From Pseudomonas reinekei (GTDB lineage Bacteria; Pseudomonadota; Gammaproteobacteria; Pseudomonadales; Pseudomonadaceae): 64,000 nucleotides of DNA. The stretch lies in assembly GCF_001945365.1 (NCBI RefSeq), contig NZ_MSTQ01000023.1:1-64000 (forward strand), read 5' to 3'. The notes below the pieces were generated by a model. That model did not search any database. It was not told the DNA's origin and worked only from the letters and a program-made list of their open reading frames with translations. Shown here piece by piece: positions 40,479 through 49,868 of this stretch. Each line of letters begins with the position of its first letter. Within the stretch, counting starts at the first letter, position 1. The position numbers and the translations under genes are program-made.

Positions 40479-40503
40479 CACCCCGGCCTGACAGGTCGGG
40501 GTG
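40479..40503 (+). terminator. Rho-independent terminator after the LON-domain gene
   Basis: CACCCCGGCCT (40479-40489) pairs with AGGTCGGGGTG (40493-40503), with one G-T pair and a three-base loop, followed by TTTATTT. It lies between convergent genes. Confidence 0.85.
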
Positions 40504-40508
40504 TTTAT

Positions 40509-41825
40509 TTAATAGGCGTAGCGCAGCATCGTGTGCGGTAAATGCCGCAACACGAAGAACCCGAACAGAGCCACCAGCGACGGCAATATCAGCCACCATA
40601 TTTTCGGCGGCATCGCATTGAGCGATGCCTTGCGCTGGATCAGCCACAGGCTCGCCGCGCAGACGCATGACGCCAGCATGGCACCTGCCAATACATCCGT
40701 TGGCCAATGGGCGCCGAGGTACACCCGCGACAGGGCGATCGCCAGCGCCGGCAGACAAGCCACCAGCAACCAGGTCAGGCGCATCCGCGGGGGTTGTCCG
40801 CGACCCGCCAGCACGGCCAGGGTCAGGAACAGCGCAAAGGCACCTGATGCATGGCCACTGGGCATGCTGTAGCTGGTCAGGGGGTCGCTCAACACCTCCG
40901 GGCGCACGCGGGCGAAAAAGTTTTTGGTGGCGGTGTTGGCCAGCGCAGTGCAAAGCAGCGTACTGCAAGCGAAGATCGCCTGACGCCATTGCCGGGTGAT
41001 CAGCAACAGCGCCACCAGCAGGACGCTGAACAACAGCATATTGCGGAATTCGCCGATCAGCGTGAGGACCACCGCCACTTCATCCAGCATGGGCTTGCGA
41101 TGTTCCTGGACCAGGGTCATCACACCTTGATCCAGTGCGTTCAGATGCGGATAGCCGATAAACAGTCCGGCGAGAATCAGCAGACTCAATCCGGTAATGA
41201 ATACCGTGGCGTTGCGATGTCGACGCAAACTGCTGGTTGCACTCAACCCGACCATGACGGCGATGGCGCCGGCAACGATCCCTGCTTCCGGCCAGAAACC
41301 TTCGGGCAACGGCAAGCGAATGGCTGCGCCGGTGGCCCAGCCCGGCAGCAGATACGCCACCGACCATCCGGCGCCAGCCAGCAGGCTGACGGCGAAGAAG
41401 CGCGGGAAGGGCATGTCGAACATCCCGGCCACCATCGGCAGCATGGGGCGCAGCGGGCCGATAAAGCGTCCGACCAACAGGCTGGCGATGCCATAGCGCT
41501 GGAAGTACGACTCCGCCCCGGCGATCCACTCGGGGTGATGGCGCAGGCCTGGCAGGCGCCGGATATTTTGATGGAAGTGGCGTCCGAGGAAATACGACAC
41601 CACATCACCCAACACGCCGGCCAGGAAGCCCAGTAACAGGGTTTCACTCAGCGACAATGCGCCACTGCCGGCCAGTACCGCGACGGCGAACAGCAATACC
41701 GTGCCGGGCACGATCAGGCCGGCAATCGCCAGGCATTCGACAAAGGCCACGAGGAACACCGCCGCCGCCAGCCATTGCGGGTTGAGCGTCAGCCAACCGG
41801 TCACGCTATCGAGCCATGGGCCCAT
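40509..41825 (-). CDS. DedA-PAP2 fusion membrane phosphatase
   Basis: The protein has 438 residues. Residues 1-200 form a DedA domain (ECLAIAGLIVPGTVLLFAVA, GDVVSYFLGRHF, VGRFIGPLRPMLPMVAGMFD). Residues 220-420 form a PAP2 phosphatase with its three motifs intact: KNFFARVRP, SYSMPSGHASGAF and SRVYLGAHWPTDVLAG. It is probably a lipid phosphatase such as one that recycles undecaprenyl pyrophosphate, in which the DedA part could move the lipid carrier across the membrane. That coupling is inferred. The gene is monocistronic. Confidence 0.93.
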   Translation of the reverse strand: MGPWLDSVTGWLTLNPQWLAAAVFLVAFVECLAIAGLIVPGTVLLFAVAVLAGSGALSLSETLLLGFLAGVLGDVVSYFLGRHFHQNIRRLPGLRHHPEWIAGAESYFQRYGIASLLVGRFIGPLRPMLPMVAGMFDMPFPRFFAVSLLAGAGWSVAYLLPGWATGAAIRLPLPEGFWPEAGIVAGAIAVMVGLSATSSLRRHRNATVFITGLSLLILAGLFIGYPHLNALDQGVMTLVQEHRKPMLDEVAVVLTLIGEFRNMLLFSVLLVALLLITRQWRQAIFACSTLLCTALANTATKNFFARVRPEVLSDPLTSYSMPSGHASGAFALFLTLAVLAGRGQPPRMRLTWLLVACLPALAIALSRVYLGAHWPTDVLAGAMLASCVCAASLWLIQRKASLNAMPPKIWWLILPSLVALFGFFVLRHLPHTMLRYAY

Positions 41826-41854
41826 AAAAACAACTCCATTGAAATTTCAGTCCG

Positions 41855-41890
41855 CCCTCGTGAGAGCGAGCAGGCTCGTCCTCACGAGGG
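41855..41890. repeat. REP-type hairpin
   Basis: CCCTCGTGAG (41855-41864) pairs with CTCACGAGGG (41881-41890) and encloses a second hairpin, CGAGC with GCTCG. It lies between two genes on the same strand, after the stop of the glycosylase gene. Confidence 0.7.
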
Positions 41891-41902
41891 ATCTTTCCAT
41901 TC

Positions 41903-42613
41903 TCAAGTCAGCACAAAATAGTCGCGCCCTTCGACCTGCCCCCGTCGCAGCGGGTTCCGCGTGCACCAGGCTGCGTAGGTCGCGTCGACGAAGCGGTACA
42001 TCAAATGTTCGTCTCGCCCATGGGGAATGCCCAGGCGCGTGGTCTGGATAATGTGGGCAGGGGACTGGCCGACGTCCTCAACCAGCAGCACCTCGTGGTC
42101 GAAGCGTTTGGCATCCCAGACCGGCACCTTCAAACCCAGCGACTTGCACAGCAGCGTTTGCCCGGCGCAGAGCTTTTGCGCCGGGCGAGGGCGCCCTTGG
42201 GCGTCGGGGTTGTTCAGCAGCATCTGCGCCAGGCTGGCCGGCCCGCTCAGTTCATCGACCCAAGGGTAGGCGGACTTGATCAGCACCGCATTGCCCGGCC
42301 CCTGGGCGCTGAAGTTCAGCGAATCACCGCCACGGGCGTAATACATATAGATGTGGCCGCCATCCAGAAACAAAGCCTTACGCTTTTCTGTGTAGCCAAG
42401 GGACGCATGGCTACCTTTTTCGGCGCAGTAATAGGCTTCGGTCTCAATGATCCGGGCACTGAGCCACAGGTCGCCGACCCGATGGCGGATGATTTTGCCC
42501 AGTAGATCCCGTGCAAGAATTTGCGCATCGCGGTCGAAAAACGCGTCCGCAAGGCCCGCGGGCGGGCTCGTGGCGGACGCTCGAACAGTCAGGTTGGACA
42601 TGATGAACGGCAT
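41903..42613 (-). CDS. mpg: DNA-3-methyladenine glycosylase (AAG/Mpg type)
   Basis: The protein has 236 residues from ATG 42613; ATG 42601 (MSNLTVRASATSP) is the alternative start. It removes alkylated purines from DNA by base excision. The AAG fold is shown by LARDLLGKIIRH, RIIETEAYYCAEKGSHAS (with the catalytic Glu in IETEAY), YMYYARGGDSLNFSAQGPGN-like sequence and the PHGRDEHLMYRFVD end region. It is the non-HhH-type enzyme, as in mammals and some bacteria. Confidence 0.9.
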   Translation of the reverse strand: MPFIMSNLTVRASATSPPAGLADAFFDRDAQILARDLLGKIIRHRVGDLWLSARIIETEAYYCAEKGSHASLGYTEKRKALFLDGGHIYMYYARGGDSLNFSAQGPGNAVLIKSAYPWVDELSGPASLAQMLLNNPDAQGRPRPAQKLCAGQTLLCKSLGLKVPVWDAKRFDHEVLLVEDVGQSPAHIIQTTRLGIPHGRDEHLMYRFVDATYAAWCTRNPLRRGQVEGRDYFVLT

Positions 42614-42791
42614 TTGTCAGGGCTGATTGAGTCGTGATGATAACAATTTGCAGCTTAATCCCGGCTTAACGTCGGCTATTTGCCCTCCATTTCGACCATC
42701 CGCCCGTCACCGCTGTTAGTCAGGAGACACGACAGCTATAATCTGCCGCTTTACTCTTTACCAAGACCTTAGAAAAGACCACGCCCAGACC

Positions 42792-44063
42792 ATGACTGAG
42801 TCCGTTCTTGACTACATGACCCGCTTGGGTCGCGCCGCCCGCGAAGCGTCTCGCGTGATTGGCCGCGCCAGCACCGCGCAGAAAAACCGCGCCCTGCAGG
42901 CTGCCGCCAACGCACTGGACGCCGCCCGCGCCGAGCTGACGGCAGCCAATGAGCTGGACCTGGCGGCCGGTCGCGCCAGTGGTCTGGAGCCGGCGCTGCT
43001 TGAGCGTCTGGCGCTGACCCCGGCGCGCATCGACGGCATGATCGTCGGTTTGCGTCAGGTGGCCGCGCTGCCGGACCCGGTTGGTGCGATCCGCGACATG
43101 AGCTTCCGTCCGTCGGGTATCCAGGTCGGCAAGATGCGCGTGCCATTGGGCGTGATCGGGATCATCTACGAATCCCGTCCCAACGTGACCATCGACGCCG
43201 CCAGCCTGTGCCTGAAGTCCGGGAACGCGACCATCCTGCGCGGCGGCTCCGAAGCCATTCATTCCAACCGTGCCATCGCTGCGTGCATTCAACGCGGCCT
43301 GGCCGAGGCCGATTTGCCGGCCGCCGTGGTGCAAGTCGTCGAAACCACGGACCGTGCTGCCGTTGGCGCGCTGATCACCCTGCCTGAATACGTCGATGTC
43401 ATTGTGCCTCGCGGCGGTCGTGGCCTGATCGAGCGTGTCAGTCGTGACGCCCGCGTGCCAGTGATCAAGCACCTGGACGGTATCTGCCATGTTTATGTCA
43501 GCGAACACGCCGACCTGGCGAAAGCCCGGCGCATCGCATTCAACGCCAAGACCTACCGGTATGGCATCTGCGGTGCCATGGAAACGCTGCTGGTCGACCA
43601 CACCGTTGCCAAAGATTTCTTGCCCGCCATGGCAGCCCAGTTCCGCGAAAAAGGCGTCGAACTGCGTGGCTGCGAACGCACCCGGGCGATCATCGATGCC
43701 GTGCCGGCCAGCGAAGACGACTGGAGCACCGAGTATCTGGCGGCGATTCTGTCGATCCGCGTGGTCGACGGTCTGGACCAGGCCATCGAGCACATCAACC
43801 ATTACGGCTCGCACCACACCGATTCGATTGTCAGCGAACACCAGGGCGACAACCGGCGTTTCGTGGCTGAAGTCGATTCGTCGTCGGTGATGATCAACAC
43901 CCCGACCTGCTTCGCCGATGGTTTCGAATACGGATTGGGTGCCGAGATCGGCATTTCTACTGATAAGCTGCACGCCCGCGGCCCGGTCGGCCTCGAAGGC
44001 CTGACCTGCGAGAAGTATGTCGTGGTCGGCGATGGTCAGCTGCGCGGACAGGAGCCGGCCTGA
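42792..44063 (+). CDS. proA: Gamma-glutamyl phosphate reductase
   Basis: The protein has 423 residues. It performs the second step of proline synthesis, reducing gamma-glutamyl phosphate to the semialdehyde with NADPH. The catalytic-Cys region MINTPTCFADGFEYGLGAEI (Cys in PTCFADG) and the downstream KLHARGPVGLEGLT segment are complete. The first part has RAARVGA-like GRAAREASRVIGRAST. The nadD start follows two bases after the stop, so the genes are coupled. Confidence 0.97.
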   Translation: MTESVLDYMTRLGRAAREASRVIGRASTAQKNRALQAAANALDAARAELTAANELDLAAGRASGLEPALLERLALTPARIDGMIVGLRQVAALPDPVGAIRDMSFRPSGIQVGKMRVPLGVIGIIYESRPNVTIDAASLCLKSGNATILRGGSEAIHSNRAIAACIQRGLAEADLPAAVVQVVETTDRAAVGALITLPEYVDVIVPRGGRGLIERVSRDARVPVIKHLDGICHVYVSEHADLAKARRIAFNAKTYRYGICGAMETLLVDHTVAKDFLPAMAAQFREKGVELRGCERTRAIIDAVPASEDDWSTEYLAAILSIRVVDGLDQAIEHINHYGSHHTDSIVSEHQGDNRRFVAEVDSSSVMINTPTCFADGFEYGLGAEIGISTDKLHARGPVGLEGLTCEKYVVVGDGQLRGQEPA

Positions 44064-44064
44064 C

Positions 44065-44754
44065 TTGGGCGACTTCGACCCGTCAGCCCCGTCGACCGTC
44101 AGCGAGCCATTGCCTCGCCGTATTGGTGTGCTGGGCGGAACGTTCGACCCGGTGCACATCGGTCATTTGCGTGGTGCGCTGGAAGTCGCCGAAACCCTGG
44201 CACTCGATGAGCTGCGCCTGACACCCAGTGCCAGGCCGCCTCATCGGGAGACGCCGCAGGTGTCGGCGCAGGACCGTCTGGCGATGGTCGAGTGCGCGGT
44301 GGCCGGCGTGGCACCGTTGGTGGTGGATGACCGCGAATTGCAGCGGGACAAACCGTCCTACACCATTGATACCCTGGAGTTGATGCGTGCCGAAATGCTC
44401 GCAGAGACCCAGGTTTTTCTGCTTTTGGGCTGGGACGCATTTTGCGGCCTGCCCACTTGGCACCGCTGGGAAGAGTTGCTCCAGCATTGCCATATCCTGG
44501 TGTTGCAACGCCCGGATGCCGACAGCGAACCGCCGGATGCCTTGCGCAACCTGCTGGCAGCGCGCTCGGTGAGCGACCCGCTGGCCCTCAAAGGGCCGAG
44601 CGGACAGATTGCATTCGTCTGGCAGACACCGCTCGCGGTATCCGCCACCCAGATCCGTCAACTGCTGGCCAGCGGTAAGTCGGTACGTTTCCTGGTGCCC
44701 GACGCGGTCCTGGCCTACATCGATGCGCACGGACTCTACCGTGCGTCGAACTGA
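44065..44754 (+). CDS. nadD: Nicotinate-mononucleotide adenylyltransferase
   Basis: The protein has 229 residues if translation begins at TTG 44065, which has AGGAG ten bases upstream inside the end of proA. ATG codons further up lie deep in proA, and the first internal ATG would destroy the active site. It makes deamido-NAD from nicotinate mononucleotide. The ATP-binding motif GVLGGTFDPVHIGHLRGALE and the C-terminal VSATQIRQLLASGKSVRFLV (ISxTxxR-like) are intact. Confidence 0.93.
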   Translation: MGDFDPSAPSTVSEPLPRRIGVLGGTFDPVHIGHLRGALEVAETLALDELRLTPSARPPHRETPQVSAQDRLAMVECAVAGVAPLVVDDRELQRDKPSYTIDTLELMRAEMLAETQVFLLLGWDAFCGLPTWHRWEELLQHCHILVLQRPDADSEPPDALRNLLAARSVSDPLALKGPSGQIAFVWQTPLAVSATQIRQLLASGKSVRFLVPDAVLAYIDAHGLYRASN

Positions 44755-44827
44755 ATAGGAGTGCCTCAAGGCACGTAGCAACAACGTGTATTGAAGCGCC
44801 CGAACATACGAGCAAAACGAGTTTTAT

Positions 44828-45322
44828 ATGACGAGCAACAACGAAAGCAAAGTAAAACGCAAAGGCACCTTCAAGAGCGCCCCGCTGCCTGAGAAAGTGC
44901 TGGCTGCCGAGCCGCCTAAAGGCGACGAGCTGGTCAAGATCGCCGTAGCCGCACTGGAAGATGTCAAGGCCCAGGACGTGCTGGTCATCGATGTCCGCGA
45001 CAAGCAGAGCATCACCGACTTCATGATCATCGCCACCGGTACCTCCAACCGCCAGATCGGCGCGATGCTGGACAAGGTTCGCGAAGCCGTCAAAGCCCTG
45101 GGCATCAAGCCGCTGGGTGAAGAAGGCAAGGGCGACAGCGACTGGGTGCTGCTGGACATGGACGACGTGATCGTTCACATGATGACTTCCAACGCCCGTC
45201 AGTTCTACGACCTGGAGCGCCTGTGGAAAGGTGCCGAACAGAGCCGTGCCGCCGACGGCAAACACCACAGCCCTGAAGTTGGTCACGAGCATTTCACCAA
45301 GCTCAACAAAGACCAGGAATAA
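44828..45322 (+). CDS. rsfS: Ribosomal silencing factor RsfS
   Basis: The protein has 164 residues, longer than the usual 110-140 because of a charged N-terminal stretch (1-30) and a C-terminal tail. The core, LVIDVRDKQSITDFMIIATG then GTSNRQIGAMLDKV and DWVLLDMDDVIVHMM, is standard. It binds ribosomal protein L14 and blocks subunit joining during starvation. The gene is followed nine bases later by rlmH. Confidence 0.95.
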   Translation: MTSNNESKVKRKGTFKSAPLPEKVLAAEPPKGDELVKIAVAALEDVKAQDVLVIDVRDKQSITDFMIIATGTSNRQIGAMLDKVREAVKALGIKPLGEEGKGDSDWVLLDMDDVIVHMMTSNARQFYDLERLWKGAEQSRAADGKHHSPEVGHEHFTKLNKDQE

Positions 45323-45331
45323 GGAACGGCT

Positions 45332-45799
45332 GTGCGACTGCGACTGATCGCCGTCGGTTCTCGCATGCCCAAGTGGGTGGAAGAAGGCTGGCATGAATAT
45401 GCCAAGCGTCTTCCGTCCGAGCTGGCGCTGGAACTGGTGGAAATTCCGCTCAACACCCGGGGCAAGAACGCCGACGTGGCGCGCTTTATCCGTCAGGAAG
45501 GTGAAGCCATGCTGGCCAAGGTCGGGCCGAACGAGCGTGTTGTCACTCTCGAAGTCCACGGCAAGCCCTGGAGCACAGAGCAGCTGGCGGTGGAACTCGA
45601 TCGCTGGCGACTGGACTCGCGCACCGTCAACTTCATGGTGGGTGGCCCCGAAGGGCTGGCGCCGGAAGTCTGTGCCCGTGCCGATCAGCGCTGGTCACTG
45701 TCGCCGTTGACGTTGCCGCATCCGTTGGTGCGAATCCTCATCGGCGAACAGCTGTATCGTGCCTGGACAGTCCTGTCCGGCCACCCTTACCACAAGTAG
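45332..45799 (+). CDS. rlmH: 23S rRNA pseudouridine-1915 N3-methyltransferase
   Basis: The protein has 155 residues, starting at GTG 45332 with AAGGAAC upstream. It is a SPOUT-fold methyltransferase with the knot segment NFMVGGPEGLAP and the C-terminal SPLTLPHPLVRILIGEQLYR, identical in pattern to E. coli RlmH. It methylates pseudouridine 1915 in helix 69 of 23S rRNA. It belongs to the rsfS-rlmH-mrdA-rodA run. Confidence 0.97.
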   Translation: MRLRLIAVGSRMPKWVEEGWHEYAKRLPSELALELVEIPLNTRGKNADVARFIRQEGEAMLAKVGPNERVVTLEVHGKPWSTEQLAVELDRWRLDSRTVNFMVGGPEGLAPEVCARADQRWSLSPLTLPHPLVRILIGEQLYRAWTVLSGHPYHK

Positions 45800-45809
45800 T
45801 TCTGCCCTC

Positions 45810-47705
45810 ATGCCTCAGCCGATCCGCATCAAGGACCACGAAAAAGACGCCCGTCTGGTGCGTGGCCGTGTCGTGTTCGGGGCCATTGCGGTGGTGGCAC
45901 TGATCGGCGTGCTGATCGCACGTCTGTATTTCCTGCAGGTGATCCAGTACGAGTACCACTCGACCCTGTCGGAAAACAACCGGGTCCACGTGCAGCCGAT
46001 TCCGCCGACCCGTGGCCTGATTTTCGACCGCAACGGCGTCGTGATTGCCGACAACCGGCCGAGTTTCAGCCTGAGCATGACCCGCGAGCGGTCGGGCGAC
46101 TGGCAGCAGGTGCTTGACGTCATCGTCGAAGTGCTGGAGATGACGCCCGAGGACCGGGTGATTTTCGAGAAGCGCATGCGTCAGGGGCGCCGGCCGTTCG
46201 AGCCGGTGCCGATCCTGTTTGAGCTGACCGAAGAGCAGATCGCCCGGATCGCCGTTAACCAGTTCCGCCTGCCGGGGGTGGAAGTGGTTGCGCAGCTGGT
46301 TCGTCACTATCCGCAGGGTGCGCATTTCGCGCACTCGGTGGGTTACATGGGGCGGATCAACGAGAAAGAGCTCAAGACCCTGGATCCGGTCAATTACAGC
46401 GGCACCCACCACATCGGCAAAACCGGTATCGAGCGCTTTTACGAGCCTGAACTGCACGGCCAGGTGGGCTACGAAGAAGTGGAAACCAACGCTCGGGGCC
46501 GGGTATTGCGGGTGCTCAAGCGTACCGATCCGATTCCCGGCAAGGACATCGTCCTGAGCCTGGACATCAAGTTGCAGGAAGCCGCCGAGGCTGCACTCGG
46601 CGGGCGGCGCGGCGCTGTCGTGGCGCTGGACCCTAAAACCGGTGAAGTGCTGGCGATGGTCAGCCAGCCGAGTTTCGATCCGAACCTGTTCGTCACGGGC
46701 ATCAGTTTCAAGGCGTATTCCGAGCTACGCGATTCCATCGACCGGCCGTTGTTCAACCGCGTGCTGCGCGGTCTGTACCCGCCGGGTTCGACGATCAAGC
46801 CGGCGGTGGCGATTGCCGGTCTGGACGCGGGCGTGGTGACAGCTTCGTCCCGGGTGTTCGACCCGGGCTACTACATGCTGCCCAACTATGATCACAAGTA
46901 TCGCAACTGGAACCGTACCGGTGACGGTTTCGTCGACCTCGATACGGCGATCATGCGTTCCAACGACACCTACTTCTATGACCTGGCGCACAAGCTGGGG
47001 ATCGATCGGTTGTCGGCCTACATGACCAAGTTCGGCATTGGCCAGAAAGTCTCCCTGGACATGTTCGAAGAGTCGCCAGGCCTGATGCCGACGCGAGAGT
47101 GGAAGCGTGCAACACGTCGTCAGGCCTGGTTCCCGGGGGAGACGCTGATTCTCGGGATCGGTCAGGGCTACATGCAGTCGACGCCGTTGCAACTGGCCCA
47201 GGCCACTGCGCTGGTGGCCAACAAAGGGGTCTGGAACCGTCCGCACCTGGCCAAGACCATCGAAGGCGAGAAGCCGGTGGACCATAACCCGATGCCGGAC
47301 ATCATCCTGCGCGACCCGGCGGACTGGACCCGAGTGAACCATGGCATGCAGCAGGTCATGCACGGTGCCCGAGGCACTGCACGCAAGGCCTCGATTGGTG
47401 CGCAATACCGGATTGCCGGCAAAAGTGGTACGGCTCAGGTGGTCGCGATCAAGCAGGGCGAGAAATACGACCGCTCCAAGGTCCAGGAGCGCCATCGCGA
47501 CCACGCATTGTTCGTCGGCTTCGCACCGGCCGACGATCCGAAAATCGTGGTCTCGGTGATGGTCGAGAACGGTGAGTCGGGCTCCGGCGTGGCTGCGCCG
47601 GTCGTGCGTCAGGTCATGGATGCGTGGCTGCTGGATCAGGACGGTCACCTCAAGGCCGAGTACGCCAACCCTATCAGTGCTGAGGCTACTGCCCGTGATG
47701 AATAA
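45810..47705 (+). CDS. mrdA: Penicillin-binding protein 2
   Basis: The protein has 631 residues from ATG 45810. A single N-terminal membrane helix (about 22-42) is followed by a pedestal domain and the transpeptidase domain with SxxK in PPGSTIKPAVA, the SxN motif in RSNDTYFYDL, and KSGTAQVVA. It is the elongation-specific transpeptidase of the rod complex, partnered by RodA, whose gene overlaps its 3' end by eight bases. Confidence 0.97.
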   Translation: MPQPIRIKDHEKDARLVRGRVVFGAIAVVALIGVLIARLYFLQVIQYEYHSTLSENNRVHVQPIPPTRGLIFDRNGVVIADNRPSFSLSMTRERSGDWQQVLDVIVEVLEMTPEDRVIFEKRMRQGRRPFEPVPILFELTEEQIARIAVNQFRLPGVEVVAQLVRHYPQGAHFAHSVGYMGRINEKELKTLDPVNYSGTHHIGKTGIERFYEPELHGQVGYEEVETNARGRVLRVLKRTDPIPGKDIVLSLDIKLQEAAEAALGGRRGAVVALDPKTGEVLAMVSQPSFDPNLFVTGISFKAYSELRDSIDRPLFNRVLRGLYPPGSTIKPAVAIAGLDAGVVTASSRVFDPGYYMLPNYDHKYRNWNRTGDGFVDLDTAIMRSNDTYFYDLAHKLGIDRLSAYMTKFGIGQKVSLDMFEESPGLMPTREWKRATRRQAWFPGETLILGIGQGYMQSTPLQLAQATALVANKGVWNRPHLAKTIEGEKPVDHNPMPDIILRDPADWTRVNHGMQQVMHGARGTARKASIGAQYRIAGKSGTAQVVAIKQGEKYDRSKVQERHRDHALFVGFAPADDPKIVVSVMVENGESGSGVAAPVVRQVMDAWLLDQDGHLKAEYANPISAEATARDE

Positions 47706-48840
47706 TTTTGATCGCATGCTCTCCAGCGAGGATGTGATGCGGCGTCGCGCGACGTTGTTGCAGCGCCTGCACATCGACGGACCGCTATTGATTCTGCTGC
47801 TGACGCTCGCCGCGGGCAGCCTGTTCGTGCTGTATTCGGCCAGTGGCAAGAGCTGGGATTTGCTGGCCAAACAGGCCACTTCGTTCGGTATCGGCCTGGT
47901 GTCGATGATCGTTATCGCCCAGCTCGAACCCCGTTTCATGGCCCGTTGGGTACCGGTCGGGTATGTGGTCGGCGTGCTGTTGTTGATCGTAGTGGATGTG
48001 ATGGGTCACAACGCCATGGGCGCCACGCGCTGGATCAACATCCCCGGTGTCATCCGCTTTCAGCCATCGGAGTTCATGAAGATCCTGATGCCGGCGACCA
48101 TCGCCTGGTACCTGTCCAAACGCACGCTACCGCCGCAGCTCAAGCACGTGGGCATCAGTCTGCTGTTGATCGGCGTTCCGTTCATATTGATCGTGCGCCA
48201 ACCGGACCTCGGCACGTCGCTGTTGATTCTGGCCGGTGGCGCATTCGTGCTGTTCATGGGGGGGCTGCGCTGGCGCTGGATCCTCAGCGTGCTCGCCGCC
48301 GCGGTGCCGGTGTCTGTCGCCATGTGGTACTTCGTCATGCACGATTACCAAAAGCAGCGCGTCCTGACGTTCCTCGACCCGGAGAGCGATCCGCTGGGCA
48401 CTGGCTGGAACATCATCCAGTCGAAAGCCGCCATCGGTTCCGGCGGCGTGTTCGGCAAGGGTTGGCTGCTGGGCACCCAGTCGCACCTGGACTTCCTCCC
48501 GGAAAGCCACACCGACTTCATTATTGCGGTGATGGGTGAAGAGTTCGGCCTGGTGGGCATCTGTGCGCTGCTGCTGATCTATCTGCTGTTGATCGGGCGC
48601 GGGCTGGTGATTACCGCCCAGGCCCAGACATTGTTCGGCAAATTGCTGTCCGGCGCGTTGACCATGACGTTTTTTGTTTATGTTTTCGTCAATATCGGTA
48701 TGGTCAGCGGCTTGTTGCCGGTGGTGGGGGTGCCGTTGCCGTTCATTAGCTACGGAGGAACTTCGCTGGTGACGCTGCTGTCAGCGTTTGGGGTTTTGAT
48801 GTCGATCCATACCCATCGTAAGTGGATCGCACAGGTTTGA
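47698..48840 (+). CDS. rodA: Peptidoglycan glycosyltransferase RodA
   Basis: The protein has 380 residues from ATG 47698, inside the end of mrdA; ATG 47716 (MLSSEDVMRRR) is an alternative. It is a SEDS-family glycan polymerase with ten membrane helices: NAMGATRWINIPGVIRFQPS, DLGTSLLILAGGAFVLFMGG, the FLPESHTDFIIAVMGEEFGL segment and VPLPFISYGGTSLVTLL are characteristic. It works with PBP2 in lateral wall growth. Confidence 0.97.
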   Translation: MNNFDRMLSSEDVMRRRATLLQRLHIDGPLLILLLTLAAGSLFVLYSASGKSWDLLAKQATSFGIGLVSMIVIAQLEPRFMARWVPVGYVVGVLLLIVVDVMGHNAMGATRWINIPGVIRFQPSEFMKILMPATIAWYLSKRTLPPQLKHVGISLLLIGVPFILIVRQPDLGTSLLILAGGAFVLFMGGLRWRWILSVLAAAVPVSVAMWYFVMHDYQKQRVLTFLDPESDPLGTGWNIIQSKAAIGSGGVFGKGWLLGTQSHLDFLPESHTDFIIAVMGEEFGLVGICALLLIYLLLIGRGLVITAQAQTLFGKLLSGALTMTFFVYVFVNIGMVSGLLPVVGVPLPFISYGGTSLVTLLSAFGVLMSIHTHRKWIAQV

Positions 48841-48857
48841 ATAAGGTGAAGAGTTCA

Positions 48858-49868
48858 ATGCAAGTAATGCGTGGCTGGGCGACTCGATATGCGCCGTGGG
48901 TCGGCCTGGTAAGCATCCTTGGCACTGCGCAGGACGCATTGGCCGGCGATTACGAAGGCTCACCGCAGGTCGCCGAATTTGTCGGTGAAATGACCCGCGA
49001 CTACGGTTTTGCCGGTGAACAGCTGATGGGCGTGTTCCGCGAGGCCGAGCGCAAACAGTCGATCCTGGACGCCATTTCGAAACCCGCGGAGCGGGTCAAG
49101 CAGTGGAACGAATACCGCCCGATGTTCATCACCGATGCGCGCATCGCGCGGGGCGTTGATTTCTGGCGCCAGCACGAAGCGGTGCTGGCCCGGGCGGAAC
49201 AGGAATACGGCGTGCCGGCCCAGGTGATCGTCTCGATCATCGGCGTTGAAACCTTTTTCGGCCGCAATACCGGCAATTTCCGGGTAATCGATGCCTTGTC
49301 GACCTTGGGTTTCGACTATCCTCCCCGTGCCGAATTTTTCCGCAAGGAATTGCGTGAGTTCCTGCTGCTGGCCCGTGAAGAACAGATCGACCCGTTGACC
49401 CTCAAAGGCTCCTACGCCGGGGCGATGGGGCTGCCGCAGTTCATGCCCAGCAGCTTTCGCGCCTATGCGGTAGATTTCGACGGTGATGGCCACATCAATA
49501 TCTGGAACAACCCGGACGATGCCATTGGCAGCGTCGCCAGTTACTTCAAGCGTCATGGCTGGGTCGCCGGCGAACCGGTGGTGAGCCGCGCCGATGTGCG
49601 GGGCGAGCAGGTCGATGAAGGTTTGACCACCGGCATCGAGCCGACTAAAACCGTTGGAGAGTTGCTGGCCTTGGGCTGGTCAAGTCATGATGCGCTGCGC
49701 GATGATATGCCGGTTACCGCATTCCGACTGGAAGGCGACAATGGCCCTGAATACTGGATGGGCCTGAAGAATTTTTACGCGATCACGCGATATAACCGCA
49801 GCGTGATGTACGCCATGGCCGTACATCAACTGTCTGAACAGCTGGTCCAAGCACGGGGCGTCAAGTAA
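48858..49868 (+). CDS. mltB: Membrane-bound lytic murein transglycosylase B
   Basis: The protein has 336 residues from ATG 48858, with AAGGTGAAGAG upstream. It has a signal peptide (about 1-30, ending GTAQDALAG) but no lipobox, so it is probably a soluble periplasmic form. The catalytic Glu is in SIIGVETFFGRNTGNFRV, followed by SYAGAMGLPQFMPSSFRAYA and DFDGDGHINIWNNPDDAIGS. It cleaves the glycan strand to 1,6-anhydro-MurNAc ends. The end overlaps the rlpA start by one base (TAATG). Confidence 0.95.
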   Translation: MQVMRGWATRYAPWVGLVSILGTAQDALAGDYEGSPQVAEFVGEMTRDYGFAGEQLMGVFREAERKQSILDAISKPAERVKQWNEYRPMFITDARIARGVDFWRQHEAVLARAEQEYGVPAQVIVSIIGVETFFGRNTGNFRVIDALSTLGFDYPPRAEFFRKELREFLLLAREEQIDPLTLKGSYAGAMGLPQFMPSSFRAYAVDFDGDGHINIWNNPDDAIGSVASYFKRHGWVAGEPVVSRADVRGEQVDEGLTTGIEPTKTVGELLALGWSSHDALRDDMPVTAFRLEGDNGPEYWMGLKNFYAITRYNRSVMYAMAVHQLSEQLVQARGVK

